Source of the DNA: Phytobacter palmae
Lineage (GTDB): Bacteria; Pseudomonadota; Gammaproteobacteria; Enterobacterales; Enterobacteriaceae
Reading direction: 5' to 3'
Assembly: GCA_900112785.1 (NCBI GenBank)
Contig: FONB01000009.1
Coordinates: 1 to 64,000 of the forward strand
Length of the DNA: 64,000 bases
The translations under genes were made by a program, and so were the position numbers. A model generated the notes under the pieces. The model did no database searches. It was not told the origin of the DNA and was given only the letters and a program-made list of their open reading frames with translations. Shown one piece after another: positions 18,762 to 29,778 of the stretch (the stretch's first letter is position 1; every line of letters starts with the position of its first letter).

Positions 18762-19228
18762 TTAAAGAGTGGGCGACTGTCGTCTCATGGAAAGACGGTG
18801 AAGCGCTGGTAGAGTGCGACGTTAAAGCCTCCTGCAGCAGCTGTGCTTCGCGTAGTGGATGCGGGAGCCGCGTACTGAACAAGCTTGGGCCGCAGATGAC
18901 CCATACCCTGTCCGTGTCGTGTGAGCAGCCACTGGTTGCCGGGCAAAAAGTGGAACTGGGAATTGGTGAAGCCAGTTTGTTGACCTCAGCGCTACTGGTG
19001 TATATGTCTCCGCTGGTTGGCCTTTTCCTGATGTCGGCACTGTTTCAGACGCTTTTCAACCGGGATCTGGCTACATTGTGTGGCGCAATCCTGGGTGGTG
19101 TTGGCGGCTTTTTACTGGCGAAGAGTCTTTCACCAAAACTGGCGAATAGTTCCGAATGGCAGCCCGTGATTATCAGCGTTGGCCTTCCTCCTGACCTGGT
19201 CCGCATCGACAATTCACCTGCCGAATAA
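18758..19228 (+). CDS. rseC: SoxR-reducing system protein RseC
   Basis: Inner-membrane protein of 156 aa (159 in K-12), a member of the RseC/RnfX-like family linked to reduction of SoxR and to the sigma-E operon. The N-terminal cytoplasmic part has a cysteine cluster (CDVKASCSSCASRSGCG) that could bind an iron-sulfur cluster or metal. Two transmembrane helices follow (ALLVYMSPLVGLFLMSALF and LCGAILGGVGGFLLAKSL). It overlaps rseB by 4 bases, suggesting coupling, and ends the rpoE operon. Confidence 0.93.
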   Translation: MIKEWATVVSWKDGEALVECDVKASCSSCASRSGCGSRVLNKLGPQMTHTLSVSCEQPLVAGQKVELGIGEASLLTSALLVYMSPLVGLFLMSALFQTLFNRDLATLCGAILGGVGGFLLAKSLSPKLANSSEWQPVIISVGLPPDLVRIDNSPAE

Positions 19229-19397
19229 TGCCTGTGATTTTCCTGTCTTACCGGGGGAAATGTGCAGCCTGGTTTGTTGCCAGTATGAGCATTTCCCCGC
19301 ATTGTGGTTGTAGTGTAGAATGCGGCGTTTCAGACTTTTGACGTCAGGCTCCGAACCGCGGCCTCTTAGTAATTCGTAAGGCAAAAAATCTCCCTAT

Positions 19398-21197
19398 ATG
19401 AAGAATATACGTAACTTTTCGATCATTGCTCACATCGACCACGGTAAGTCGACGCTGTCTGACCGTATTATCCAAATTTGCGGCGGCTTGTCCGATCGCG
19501 AAATGGAAGCGCAGGTTCTTGATTCCATGGATCTTGAACGTGAACGCGGTATTACCATCAAGGCGCAGAGCGTTACGCTGGACTTTAAAGCGTCCGATGG
19601 CGAAACCTATCAGCTGAACTTTATCGATACTCCTGGTCACGTTGACTTCTCCTACGAAGTTTCCCGTTCGCTGGCCGCCTGCGAAGGCGCCTTGCTGGTG
19701 GTGGATGCAGGCCAGGGGGTAGAAGCGCAGACACTGGCAAACTGCTATACGGCCATGGAAATGGATCTGGAAGTGGTACCGGTACTGAATAAAATCGACC
19801 TGCCCGCAGCCGATCCGGAACGTGTTGCTGAGGAAATTGAAGATATCGTCGGTATCGATGCCACAGACGCGGTGCGTTGCTCAGCGAAAACCGGCGTGGG
19901 TGTTGTGGATGTCCTCGAACGTCTGGTGCGCGAAATTCCGGCTCCGGAAGGTGATCCGGATGCACCGTTACAGGCTCTGATTATTGACTCCTGGTTCGAT
20001 AACTACCTGGGCGTTGTGTCGTTGATCCGTGTGAAAAACGGTACGCTGCGTAAAGGCGATAAAGTCAAAGTGATGAGTACCGGCCAGGTCTATAACGCTG
20101 ACCGTCTGGGTATATTCACACCGAAACAGGTTGATCGTACTGAACTGAACTGCGGCGAAGTAGGCTGGCTGGTTTGTGCCATTAAAGACATCCTGGGCGC
20201 GCCGGTGGGCGATACTCTGACGCTGGCGCGAAATGCGGCTGACAAAGCGCTGCCTGGCTTTAAAAAGGTCAAACCACAGGTTTATGCAGGTCTGTTCCCG
20301 GTGAGTTCCGACGATTACGAAAACTTCCGTGACGCGCTCGGCAAGCTTAGCCTGAACGATGCATCTCTGTTCTACGAACCGGAAAGCTCCACTGCGCTGG
20401 GCTTCGGCTTCCGTTGTGGTTTCCTTGGTTTGCTGCATATGGAGATCATTCAGGAGCGTCTGGAGCGTGAGTACGATCTCGATCTGATCACCACCGCGCC
20501 GACGGTAGTTTACGAAGTGGAAACCACGTCGAAAGAGACTATCTACGTCGACAGCCCGTCCAAGTTGCCGCCGCTGAACAATATTTATGAGCTGCGTGAA
20601 CCGATTGCTGAGTGTCATATGCTGCTGCCACAGGAGTTCCTGGGCAACGTCATCACGCTCTGCATTGAGAAACGTGGTGTGCAGACCAACATGGTTTACC
20701 ACGGTAACCAGGTCGCGCTGACTTATGAAATCCCGATGGCGGAAGTGGTGCTCGACTTCTTCGACCGTCTGAAGTCTACCTCCCGTGGCTATGCATCACT
20801 GGATTACAACTTCAAACGTTTCCAGGCTTCCAACATGGTACGTGTGGATGTACTGATCAACGGTGAGCGCGTTGATGCGCTGGCATTGATCACCCATAAC
20901 GACAATGCACCATACCGCGGGCGTGAACTGGTTGAGAAGATGAAAGACCTCATCCCGCGTCAGCAGTTCGATATCGCGATTCAGGCGGCCATTGGTAACC
21001 ACATCATTGCCCGTTCGACGGTAAAACAGCTGCGTAAAAACGTTCTGGCAAAATGCTATGGCGGTGACGTTAGCCGTAAGAAAAAACTGCTGCAGAAACA
21101 GAAAGAAGGTAAGAAACGTATGAAGCAGGTCGGCAACGTTGAGCTGCCGCAGGAAGCGTTCCTTGCCATTCTGCATGTCGGTAAAGACGGCAAATAA
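19398..21197 (+). CDS. lepA: elongation factor 4
   Basis: Ribosome-associated translational GTPase (EF4). The 599-aa length equals K-12. The G1 motif AHIDHGKST is at residues 11-19, switch II DTPGHVD and NKID follow, and the C-terminal domain unique to LepA ends in a lysine-rich tail ([16 protein letters not shown]). It begins an apparent operon with lepB, whose start is 16 bp after the stop. A TAGAAT at 19316-19321 in the 169-bp gap after rseC may be a -10 element, but I see no convincing -35. Confidence 0.97.
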   Translation: MKNIRNFSIIAHIDHGKSTLSDRIIQICGGLSDREMEAQVLDSMDLERERGITIKAQSVTLDFKASDGETYQLNFIDTPGHVDFSYEVSRSLAACEGALLVVDAGQGVEAQTLANCYTAMEMDLEVVPVLNKIDLPAADPERVAEEIEDIVGIDATDAVRCSAKTGVGVVDVLERLVREIPAPEGDPDAPLQALIIDSWFDNYLGVVSLIRVKNGTLRKGDKVKVMSTGQVYNADRLGIFTPKQVDRTELNCGEVGWLVCAIKDILGAPVGDTLTLARNAADKALPGFKKVKPQVYAGLFPVSSDDYENFRDALGKLSLNDASLFYEPESSTALGFGFRCGFLGLLHMEIIQERLEREYDLDLITTAPTVVYEVETTSKETIYVDSPSKLPPLNNIYELREPIAECHMLLPQEFLGNVITLCIEKRGVQTNMVYHGNQVALTYEIPMAEVVLDFFDRLKSTSRGYASLDYNFKRFQASNMVRVDVLINGERVDALALITHNDNAPYRGRELVEKMKDLIPRQQFDIAIQAAIGNHIIARSTVKQLRKNVLAKCYGGDVSRKKKLLQKQKEGKKRMKQVGNVELPQEAFLAILHVGKDGK

Positions 21198-21213
21198 CCC
21201 TTAAGGAGTTGGC

Positions 21214-22188
21214 ATGGCGAACATGTTTGCCCTGATCCTGGTCATTGCGACCCTGGCGACGGGATTTTTATGGTGCCTGGATAAGTTTATTTTTGCACCC
21301 AAACGCCGTGAGCGTCAGGCTGTTGCACAACTGGCAACAGGTGATGCCCTTGATAATAAAACGCTGAAAAAGGTCGGCCCGAAACCGGGCTGGCTGGAAA
21401 CAGGCGCATCGGTTTTTCCGGTGCTGGCGATTGTGCTGGTGGTACGTTCATTTATTTATGAACCCTTCCAGATCCCGTCAGGTTCAATGATGCCAACGTT
21501 GCTGATTGGTGATTTTATTCTGGTTGAGAAGTTCGCCTATGGCATTAAAGATCCGATTTACCAGAAAACCCTGATCGAAACAGGGCACCCGAAACGCGGT
21601 GATATTGCGGTATTCAAGTATCCTGACGATCCGCGTCTTGATTACATCAAACGTGTTGTTGGCTTGCCGGGCGATAAGGTGAGTTACGATCCGGTCGCCA
21701 AGCAGGTTACCGTTCAGCCGAAATGCAGCTCCGGCCAGGCCTGTGATAACGCGTTGCCGATTACTTACAGCAATGTTGAACCGAGCGATTTCGTGCAAAC
21801 TTTTGGTCGCCGCACGGGTGGGGAAGCCAGCAGTGGATTCTTCCAGGTACCGAAAAACGAAACGCGTGATGATGGGGTGCGCCTGAGCGAGCGGAAAGAG
21901 ACGCTGGGTGATGTTACGCACCGCATTTTAACGGTGCCGATTGCTCAGGATCAGTTAGGTATGTATTACAAGCAGCAGGGCCAGCCGCTGGCGACGTGGA
22001 TTGTTCCGCCGGGTCATTACTTCATGATGGGCGATAATCGCGATAACAGTGCTGACAGCCGCTACTGGGGTTTCGTACCGGAAGCAAATCTGGTGGGCAG
22101 AGCTACCGCAATCTGGATGAGTTTTGAAAAACAAGAAGGTGAATGGCCAACCGGCGTGCGCTTAAGCCGCATTGGTGGCATTCATTAA
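21214..22188 (+). CDS. lepB: signal peptidase I
   Basis: Leader peptidase that removes signal peptides from exported proteins on the periplasmic side. It has 324 aa as in K-12. Two N-terminal transmembrane helices (FALILVIATLATGFLW and FPVLAIVLVVRSFIY) flank a basic cytoplasmic loop. The catalytic dyad is Ser91 in PSGSMMPTL and Lys146 in DYIKRVVG; the GDNRDNSADSR box is near residue 272. AAGGAG precedes the ATG. It is coupled with lepA. Confidence 0.97.
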   Translation: MANMFALILVIATLATGFLWCLDKFIFAPKRRERQAVAQLATGDALDNKTLKKVGPKPGWLETGASVFPVLAIVLVVRSFIYEPFQIPSGSMMPTLLIGDFILVEKFAYGIKDPIYQKTLIETGHPKRGDIAVFKYPDDPRLDYIKRVVGLPGDKVSYDPVAKQVTVQPKCSSGQACDNALPITYSNVEPSDFVQTFGRRTGGEASSGFFQVPKNETRDDGVRLSERKETLGDVTHRILTVPIAQDQLGMYYKQQGQPLATWIVPPGHYFMMGDNRDNSADSRYWGFVPEANLVGRATAIWMSFEKQEGEWPTGVRLSRIGGIH

Positions 22189-22193
22189 TTCAA

Positions 22194-22222
22194 CGGGGTG
22201 CGGACAGAATATCCGCACCCCG
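22194..22222 (+). terminator. hairpin after lepB
   Basis: An 11-bp perfect stem, CGGGGTGCGGA/TCCGCACCCCG, lies 5 bases after the lepB stop. It is followed by AATTATTTCCG, so it may terminate, or stabilise, the lepA-lepB mRNA. Confidence 0.55.
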
Positions 22223-22320
22223 AATTATTTCCGCGATAAATCCGTTCAGACTAACGACATCCCCTGTCGTTGCGTATAGAATGTTCCCCCGAAGTTTCAG
22301 GCTGGCTCCTCAGGGCGCCA

Positions 22321-24044
<1,724 letters not shown>

Positions 24045-24063
24045 GAGTTGATACTCTATGGAT

Positions 24064-24176
24064 TTTAAGTTGCAGGAAGGCGGCAAAACCGTGAATTCCC
24101 GGGAGCTTACATCGGTAAGTGACTGGGGGGCGAGGGCGCAGCTAACGCGTCTGCAGCTTGAAAGACGACGAGTATA
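24064..24176 (+). repeat. ERIC element between era and recO
   Basis: This is a clear ERIC (IRU): GGAAGGCGGCAA, then GTGAATTCCCGGGAGCTTAC, GTAAGTGACTGGGG, GCGCAGCTAACGC and the right end CTGCAGCTTGAAAGACGACG followed by AGTATA. The ends AAGTTGCAG and CTGCAGCTT pair with one wobble. It fills the era-recO gap and ends exactly at the base before the recO ATG. In K-12, as I recall, era and recO are only a few bases apart. Confidence 0.93.
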
Positions 24177-24884
24177 ATGGAGGGCTGGCAGCGCGCATTC
24201 GTACTGCATAGTCGTCCCTGGAGCGAAACCAGCTTAATGCTGGACGTCTTCACGGAAGAGTCGGGTCGCGTGCGCCTGGTCGCTAAAGGCGCACGTTCAA
24301 AACGTTCCAACCTGAAAGGCGCGCTACAGCCTTTTACTCCCCTGCTGGTACGTTTCGGTGGGCGCGGCGAAGTTAAAACGCTGCGCAGCGCTGAAGCCGT
24401 CTCTCTGGCACTTCCCCTCTCAGGGATCACGCTTTACAGCGGTCTGTATGTTAACGAGCTTCTTTCACGCGTTCTTGAACATGAGACTCGCTTCTCTGAA
24501 CTTTTCTTCGATTATCTGCACTGTATCCAGGCGCTGGCTGGCACAATCGGGACGCCAGAGCCGGTTTTACGTCGTTTTGAACTCGCCCTGCTGGGGCACC
24601 TCGGGTATGGCGTGGATTTTCTGCACTGCGCAGGCAGCGGTGAGCCTGTTGACGACACCATGACTTACCGTTATCGCGAAGAGAAGGGGTTTATTGCCAG
24701 CGTGGTGGTGGATAACAGCACATTTACCGGGCGCCATTTGCGTGCGCTGGCCGAACGCGAATTTCCTGATATGGATACACTCAGGGCGGCGAAACGCTTT
24801 ACCCGCATAGCGTTAAAGCCGTATCTTGGGGGCAAACCGCTCAAGAGCCGGGAACTGTTTCGTCAGTTTATGCCGAAACGTTAA
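24177..24884 (+). CDS. recO: DNA repair protein RecO
   Basis: RecF-pathway protein that binds DNA and RecR and loads RecA on SSB-coated single strands. The start at 24177 ([20 protein letters not shown]) matches K-12. The product has 235 aa against 242, ending at FRQFMPKR where K-12 has about seven further residues. An N-terminal OB fold and helical C-terminal part are expected, with a cysteine-histidine site of which HCAGSGEP is part. No clear Shine-Dalgarno sequence is present: the upstream bases GACGACGAGTATA are the ERIC right end. Confidence 0.94.
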   Translation: MEGWQRAFVLHSRPWSETSLMLDVFTEESGRVRLVAKGARSKRSNLKGALQPFTPLLVRFGGRGEVKTLRSAEAVSLALPLSGITLYSGLYVNELLSRVLEHETRFSELFFDYLHCIQALAGTIGTPEPVLRRFELALLGHLGYGVDFLHCAGSGEPVDDTMTYRYREEKGFIASVVVDNSTFTGRHLRALAEREFPDMDTLRAAKRFTRIALKPYLGGKPLKSRELFRQFMPKR

Positions 24885-24984
24885 CGGAGCCGAATTTCCG
24901 ACTCGCTTTCACCTTTGTGCCCATGAGCTGAAGGGCGGAGTGAGAAGAACGTAAAGACGAACGAAAAAGAGAACGAGGATTGTG

Positions 24985-25716
24985 ATGGCTGAATTACTGT
25001 TAGGCGTCAACATTGACCATATTGCCACCCTGCGCAATGCGCGCGGTACGGTGTATCCGGACCCGGTACAGGCGGCATTTATCGCTGAACAGGCCGGTGC
25101 GGATGGCATTACCGTTCATTTGCGTGAAGACCGCCGCCATATCACTGACCGCGATGTCCGCGTGCTGCGTCAGACCCTGGACACGCGTATGAACCTCGAA
25201 ATGGCCGTCACAGAAGAGATGCTCCGGATCGCCGTCGAAACGAAGCCGCACTTCTGTTGCCTGGTGCCGGAGAAACGCCAGGAGGTGACTACCGAAGGTG
25301 GTCTGGATGTGGCCGGACAGCTCGACAAAATGCGTGATGCCTGCACGCGTCTGGCAGATGCCGGGATTCTGGTCTCGCTGTTTATTGACGCCGATTTCGG
25401 GCAGATCAAAGCGGCTGCCGATGTTGGCGCGCCCTATATCGAAATTCACACCGGTTGCTATGCCGACGCGAAAAACGAAGCGGAACAGGCAAAAGAGCTG
25501 GAACGCATCGCTAAAGCGGCGACCTATGCGGCAAGCCTCGGCCTGAAAGTCAATGCCGGGCACGGTCTCACCTACCATAACGTGCAGGCTATCGCACGCC
25601 TGCCGGAAATGCATGAACTGAACATTGGCCATGCCATTATTGGTCGTGCGGTGATGAGTGGCCTTAAAGAGGCGGTTGCAGAAATGAAACGCCTGATGGT
25701 GGAAGCGCGGAAGTAA
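24985..25716 (+). CDS. pdxJ: pyridoxine 5'-phosphate synthase
   Basis: Condenses 1-deoxyxylulose 5-phosphate with 3-amino-2-oxopropyl phosphate to give pyridoxine 5'-phosphate, the last ring-forming step of vitamin B6 synthesis. The ATG at 24985 gives [20 protein letters not shown] and 243 aa as in K-12; a GTG directly before it is in frame. It is a TIM barrel with [23 protein letters not shown] and [12 protein letters not shown] as conserved loops. AACGAGGA precedes the start. It overlaps acpS (TAATG). Confidence 0.96.
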   Translation: MAELLLGVNIDHIATLRNARGTVYPDPVQAAFIAEQAGADGITVHLREDRRHITDRDVRVLRQTLDTRMNLEMAVTEEMLRIAVETKPHFCCLVPEKRQEVTTEGGLDVAGQLDKMRDACTRLADAGILVSLFIDADFGQIKAAADVGAPYIEIHTGCYADAKNEAEQAKELERIAKAATYAASLGLKVNAGHGLTYHNVQAIARLPEMHELNIGHAIIGRAVMSGLKEAVAEMKRLMVEARK

Positions 25717-26096
25717 TGGCTATTCTTGGTATTGGCACAGATATCGTCGAAATTGAGCGTATTGAAGCGGTCATTGCCCGTAGCGGCGATCGCCTGGCAA
25801 AGCGCGTATTAAGCGACAACGAATGGGCCATCTGGGAGAGGCATCAGCAACCGGTGCGTTTCCTGGCCAGGCGCTTTGCCGTCAAAGAAGCGGCGGCAAA
25901 AGCGTTTGGAACGGGTATTCGCAATGGACTCGCGTTTAACCAGTTTGAAGTGTTCAACGACGATCTGGGCAAACCCTGTCTGCGATTGTGGGGGGAAGCG
26001 CTAGCGCTTGCGGAAAAAATGGGTGTAGCGCACATGCATGTCACGCTGGCAGATGAGCGCCGCTATGCCTGCGCGACGGTGATTATCGAAAGTTAA
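25716..26096 (+). CDS. acpS: holo-[acyl-carrier-protein] synthase
   Basis: Transfers 4'-phosphopantetheine from CoA to the serine of acyl carrier protein, making fatty acid synthesis possible. It has 126 aa, as in K-12. The magnesium-binding Asp9 lies in [12 protein letters not shown] and the glutamate of [14 protein letters not shown] completes the site. It is translationally coupled to pdxJ. The gap to yfhL (129 bp) holds no gene I can support. Confidence 0.96.
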   Translation: MAILGIGTDIVEIERIEAVIARSGDRLAKRVLSDNEWAIWERHQQPVRFLARRFAVKEAAAKAFGTGIRNGLAFNQFEVFNDDLGKPCLRLWGEALALAEKMGVAHMHVTLADERRYACATVIIES

Positions 26097-26225
26097 GCAC
26101 CTTGCTGTAGGGCGTTACTGGCGATGTCAATCTGAACCCGTAGAGCGTGGCCTGTATTCAGGTACATGAGAATTACGGCCACAGCCGGGCCCGAAATGAG
26201 AGGTAAAATAGCTCTGGGCCAGATG

Positions 26226-26486
26226 CTAGATCTTGTCGGCGTGGTGGATTGACACAAACTTGTCCCACAACTGCTCTTCGCTTTCAACATGTGCCGGATC
26301 TTTCAAAATAGTATTGGGGATCGGGCACACTTTCTGGCAGGTTGGGGTGTCGTAATGTCCAATACATTCCGTGCAGCGTTCGCTGTTAATCTCATAAATG
26401 CTGTCGCCCATCGAAATGGCCTCATTCGGGCATTCAGGCTCGCACATATCGCAATTGATGCATTTTTTGGTGATTAACAGCGCCAT
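26226..26486 (-). CDS. yfhL: YfhL family 4Fe-4S ferredoxin
   Basis: Small ferredoxin of 86 aa, the K-12 length, with start ATG at 26484-26486 (MALLITKKCINCDMCEPECP). It has two cluster-binding sets: C9, C12, C15, C19 and C38, C41, C50, C54. The loop between the second set's C41 and C50 is the long insertion seen in Alvin-type ferredoxins. Its redox partner is not evident from the neighbours. It is read toward acpS. Confidence 0.95.
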   Translation of the reverse strand: MALLITKKCINCDMCEPECPNEAISMGDSIYEINSERCTECIGHYDTPTCQKVCPIPNTILKDPAHVESEEQLWDKFVSIHHADKI

Positions 26487-26544
26487 CAGGAAAATCTCAG
26501 AAACCTCACACAAACAGGGCGGGCATTATACGATCATTCCCTGA

Positions 26545-27393
26545 TCAAACCAGTTTTTTTACCAGCTCCTCGCTATGACGAATACGCTCCGGCGCATGTT
26601 CCAGATCGCGCTGAACCAGTGCCATAAATAACAGATCGGTGAGCATTGTTTGGGCGCTGGTTGATGAGATGGCGGCACTGCGGGTCGCCTGCTCTTCGGC
26701 AATCGTATACAGACAGTGGCTGGCGCGCTGTTGCAGGGCGTTAGGGGTGAAACCAGTGATCGCCAGTATTCGTCCACCGGCGCGCAGCATTTCATCCGCA
26801 GCCATATTGATCTCGCGGCGCTCACCGGAATAAGAGATCGGCAACAGCAGATCTTGCGGATCCGTCGCCTGCACCGTGGCCAACAGGGCATGCATATCCT
26901 GCTCAACCACAGCATTCAGACCGATTTTCATCAGTTTCCAGCCAAAATTACGTGCCACCAGGCCGGATGCACCAATCCCGGTCAAAATAATACGTCTTGC
27001 CGCCAGCAGCATCTCCACGCTTTGCCGTAGCTTTTCTTCGCTATTTACATCCAGAGTGGCGCGCATGGCGCTCAGATTCTCATTGATCAGCTTTTCGCCA
27101 ACAATGCGAAGCGTATCGTCACCGAGGATCTGGTTGTGCACGGTGATGGACAGGGGATTCGGGCTGCTGGCGAGTGCCTCGCTGATCGCCAGTTTCAGTG
27201 CCGGAAAACCTTTGAATCCCAGCTTTTGGGCGAACTTCACCACGCTTGACTGGCTAACGCCCGCCTCCAGAGCCAGTTGCTGCGAGCTTAAATGGCGAGC
27301 GCGATCGGGCTCCGCCAGCAAGAAATCCGCCAGCTTCTTATCGCTCTGTGCAAATGCGGCATAACGCTGGCGAATGCTAAGTAAACAGTTCAT
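26545..27393 (-). CDS. yfhH: MurR/RpiR family regulator YfhH
   Basis: Transcription regulator of 282 aa with an N-terminal RpiR helix-turn-helix (LSSQQLALEAGVSQSSVVKF) and a C-terminal sugar-isomerase (SIS) domain (IILTGIGASGLVARNFGWK, ISYSGERREI). The start at 27391-27393 matches K-12 YfhH. It is divergent from murQ and a PTS permease gene, with only 117 bp between, so it most likely senses MurNAc 6-phosphate or a related amino sugar phosphate and controls that pair. In K-12 yfhH has no murQ beside it. Confidence 0.9.
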   Translation of the reverse strand: MNCLLSIRQRYAAFAQSDKKLADFLLAEPDRARHLSSQQLALEAGVSQSSVVKFAQKLGFKGFPALKLAISEALASSPNPLSITVHNQILGDDTLRIVGEKLINENLSAMRATLDVNSEEKLRQSVEMLLAARRIILTGIGASGLVARNFGWKLMKIGLNAVVEQDMHALLATVQATDPQDLLLPISYSGERREINMAADEMLRAGGRILAITGFTPNALQQRASHCLYTIAEEQATRSAAISSTSAQTMLTDLLFMALVQRDLEHAPERIRHSEELVKKLV

Positions 27394-27412
27394 AAGGTCT
27401 CCTGAGGCAAAA

Positions 27413-27451
27413 TGTGACCACAATTACAAATACGCATTTCACGCAGGTGAA
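27413..27451 (+). promoter_or_regulatory. yfhH-murQ control region
   Basis: A CRP-like site, TGTGA-N6-TTACA, is at 27413-27428 (one mismatch from TGTGA-N6-TCACA). A small palindrome, TTCAC-GCAG-GTGAA, follows at 27438-27451 and could bind YfhH or another regulator. Both lie in the divergent intergenic region. These are pattern matches only. Confidence 0.45.
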
Positions 27452-27510
27452 TGAATTTTATATTCTACATCTTGCTATTATTATGAATAAAAAATTCCTT
27501 AGGAGCAAAA

Positions 27511-28404
27511 ATGAATCTTGGCGCACTGGTTTCCGAGACACGCAATCCACAAACCATGGATTTAGACGCATTAACGACCATTGAATTAGTTAACCGTTTT
27601 AACCAACAGGATACGCTGGTCGCACAGGCAGTAAAAGCCACCTTACCGGAAGTCGCAAAGGCGGTGGATGCGGCGGCGCAGGCGTTGAAAGCGGGCGGCA
27701 GAATTATCTACATGGGAGCAGGTACCAGTGGGCGACTTGGCGTGCTGGACGCCTCTGAATGTCCGCCGACCTTTGGCGTGCCGCATGGCCTGGTGGTCGG
27801 GCTGATTGCCGGTGGGCCGGGGGCATTGCTCAAAGCCGTCGAAGGGGCGGAAGACAATGCACAGCTCGGCGAGGATGATTTGAAAGCACTCTCACTCAAC
27901 GCCGCAGATCTGGTGGTGGGGCTGGCGGCCTCTGGCCGCACCCCTTATGTCATCGGTGGCCTGAAATACGCCAGGGCCGTGGGCTGCACCACCGTGGCGG
28001 TCTCCTGTAACCCGGATTCACCGATTTCCCATGAAGCGGATATTGCTATTTCGCCGGTGGTTGGCCCGGAGGCGCTCACCGGCTCCACGCGTCTGAAATC
28101 GGGGACTGCGCAGAAGCTGGTACTCAATATGATTTCCACCGGGGCGATGGTGAAATTTGGCAAGGTTTATCAAAACCTGATGGTTGATATGAAAGCGACC
28201 AATGTCAAGCTGGTGGACCGCGCCTGTCGCATGGTGGTTGAGGCGACGGGTGTCACGCGCGACGTCGCGGAAAAAGTGCTCAGACAGACCGATTTCGAGG
28301 TCAAGCCTGCGATTTTGATGGTATTAACCGGACTTGATGCATCTGCGGCCCGCGCGAAACTGGCGGCTCATCAGGGCTTTTTACGGGCGGCGTTAGAAAA
28401 CTAA
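27511..28404 (+). CDS. murQ: N-acetylmuramic acid 6-phosphate etherase
   Basis: Cleaves the lactyl ether of MurNAc 6-phosphate to give GlcNAc 6-phosphate and lactate, in cell-wall recycling or MurNAc use. The product is 297 aa, close to the 298 aa of K-12. It is a SIS-domain protein with [20 protein letters not shown] and [15 protein letters not shown] as sugar-phosphate loops and a C-terminal helical tail. TTAGGAG precedes the ATG. It lies 12 bp before the PTS permease gene and divergent from yfhH. Confidence 0.94.
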   Translation: MNLGALVSETRNPQTMDLDALTTIELVNRFNQQDTLVAQAVKATLPEVAKAVDAAAQALKAGGRIIYMGAGTSGRLGVLDASECPPTFGVPHGLVVGLIAGGPGALLKAVEGAEDNAQLGEDDLKALSLNAADLVVGLAASGRTPYVIGGLKYARAVGCTTVAVSCNPDSPISHEADIAISPVVGPEALTGSTRLKSGTAQKLVLNMISTGAMVKFGKVYQNLMVDMKATNVKLVDRACRMVVEATGVTRDVAEKVLRQTDFEVKPAILMVLTGLDASAARAKLAAHQGFLRAALEN

Positions 28405-28416
28405 AGAGGCGTGTGT

Positions 28417-29775
28417 ATGGACAAAACAGCAGCGCTCGCCAGCGCCATCCTCAATGGTGTTGGCGGGAAGGGTAATATTCAGCGTCTTGAGAACTGCATG
28501 ACGCGCGTGCGCGTCGAGCTTTTCGATGACGCGAAGCTGGACCTTGCCGCCACAAAACAGTTTCCTGGGATTAGCGGCTACGTCAAACAGGGCCAACAGC
28601 ATCAGTTTATTGTGGGACCGGGTAAGGCTGCGCAGGTGGTGGATGCAATGCGTTCGCACATGATCGGAGGGGAATCTGCGCAAGATTATGTCGAGCACAA
28701 TAAGGCACAGGCGAAGACCAAATACAAAGCGCCGATGAGTGATGCGCTGCGTAAACTGGCAAACGTCTTTATTCCGCTGATCCCGGCATTTATCGCCTCG
28801 GGGCTCATCACGGGTATTATCAATATCCTCAAACGTCCGGATATCGTCGGCGATTTTGCAACACAATATCCGAATATGCTCGGTTTGCTGGCCATTTTTG
28901 GCAGCGCCGTGTTTGCCATCATGAATATCCTGGTGGGCGTGAATACAGCGAAGGTATTTGGCGGCTCGCAGGCGCTGGGTGGGGTAATGGCCGGTATCCT
29001 CTCCAGCCCTCAGCTTGCGCAAATTACCCTGTTTGGCGAGGCGCTACAGCCTGGCCGGGGTGGGGTTATCGCAGTGTTACTGGTCGTGGCATTAATGTGC
29101 TGGATTGAGAAAAAATTTCGCGACATTCTGCCCGGCTCGATCGAGCTTATCCTTAACCCGTTGCTGACCACGCTCATTGCGGGAACAGTGGCGATTATTG
29201 CCCTACAACCTCTGGGCGGCGTGATTTCTGAGGGCATCGCCCACGGCGCTTCCTGGGCGATTGATCGCGGCGGACTGCTGGTGGGGGCGATCCTCGCCGG
29301 AGCATTTCTGCCACTCGTGCTTACCGGGCTCCATCAGGGACTGGTGCCCATCCATGTAGAGCTGGTACAGGCGCACGGTTATAACGCCCTGTTCCCGATT
29401 CTGGCCATGGCGGGTGTCGGGCAGGTGGGAGCGGCGATTGCGGTGCTGATGAAAACCCGTAATGCCCGTCTTAAGAAGGTGATAAAAGGGGCACTACCAG
29501 TTGGGTTGCTGGGAATTGGCGAACCATTGATTTTCGGTGTGACCCTGCCGCTGGGAAAACCTTTTCTTGGCGCCTGTCTGGGGGGCGCCGTGGGCGGTGC
29601 GCTGATCAGCTACTGGAAAGTGGCGACGGTTATCACTTTCGGCATCTCCGGATTACCGCTTGCGTTAACCATTGTTACCGGAAAAGTGATGCTCTATCTG
29701 TTAGGCTATTTGGTAGCAGTGATAGCCGGGTTCCTGTTTACCTGGCTGTTGGGTTTCACGGATCCTGAGGAGTAA
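28417..29775 (+). CDS. PTS EIIBC permease, probably for N-acetylmuramate
   Basis: Phosphotransferase-system permease of 452 aa with an N-terminal EIIB domain (phosphorylated Cys27 in ENCMTRVRVEL) and an EIIC membrane domain with about ten hydrophobic segments and the conserved GIGEPLIFGVTLPLGKPF. No EIIA domain is present, so it must use a separate EIIA such as Crr. The ATG at 28417 fits better than the in-frame GTG at 28411. Its position after murQ suggests MurNAc as substrate, but the sequence is well diverged from K-12 MurP (474 aa, different N-terminus), so another amino-sugar or glycoside is possible. Confidence 0.8.
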   Translation: MDKTAALASAILNGVGGKGNIQRLENCMTRVRVELFDDAKLDLAATKQFPGISGYVKQGQQHQFIVGPGKAAQVVDAMRSHMIGGESAQDYVEHNKAQAKTKYKAPMSDALRKLANVFIPLIPAFIASGLITGIINILKRPDIVGDFATQYPNMLGLLAIFGSAVFAIMNILVGVNTAKVFGGSQALGGVMAGILSSPQLAQITLFGEALQPGRGGVIAVLLVVALMCWIEKKFRDILPGSIELILNPLLTTLIAGTVAIIALQPLGGVISEGIAHGASWAIDRGGLLVGAILAGAFLPLVLTGLHQGLVPIHVELVQAHGYNALFPILAMAGVGQVGAAIAVLMKTRNARLKKVIKGALPVGLLGIGEPLIFGVTLPLGKPFLGACLGGAVGGALISYWKVATVITFGISGLPLALTIVTGKVMLYLLGYLVAVIAGFLFTWLLGFTDPEE

Positions 29776-29778
29776 CAA

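Noticed and set aside
24885..24984. Third ERIC copy between recO and pdxJ
   Set aside because: Only a vague GAAGGGCGGAGTGAG resemblance is present, without the core or paired ends.
26093..26290. Minus-strand small hydrophobic frame between acpS and yfhL as a possible type I toxin
   Set aside because: It lacks a credible start codon and ribosome site outside yfhL, and it does not resemble ShoB, Ldr, Ibs, Tis or Hok toxins.
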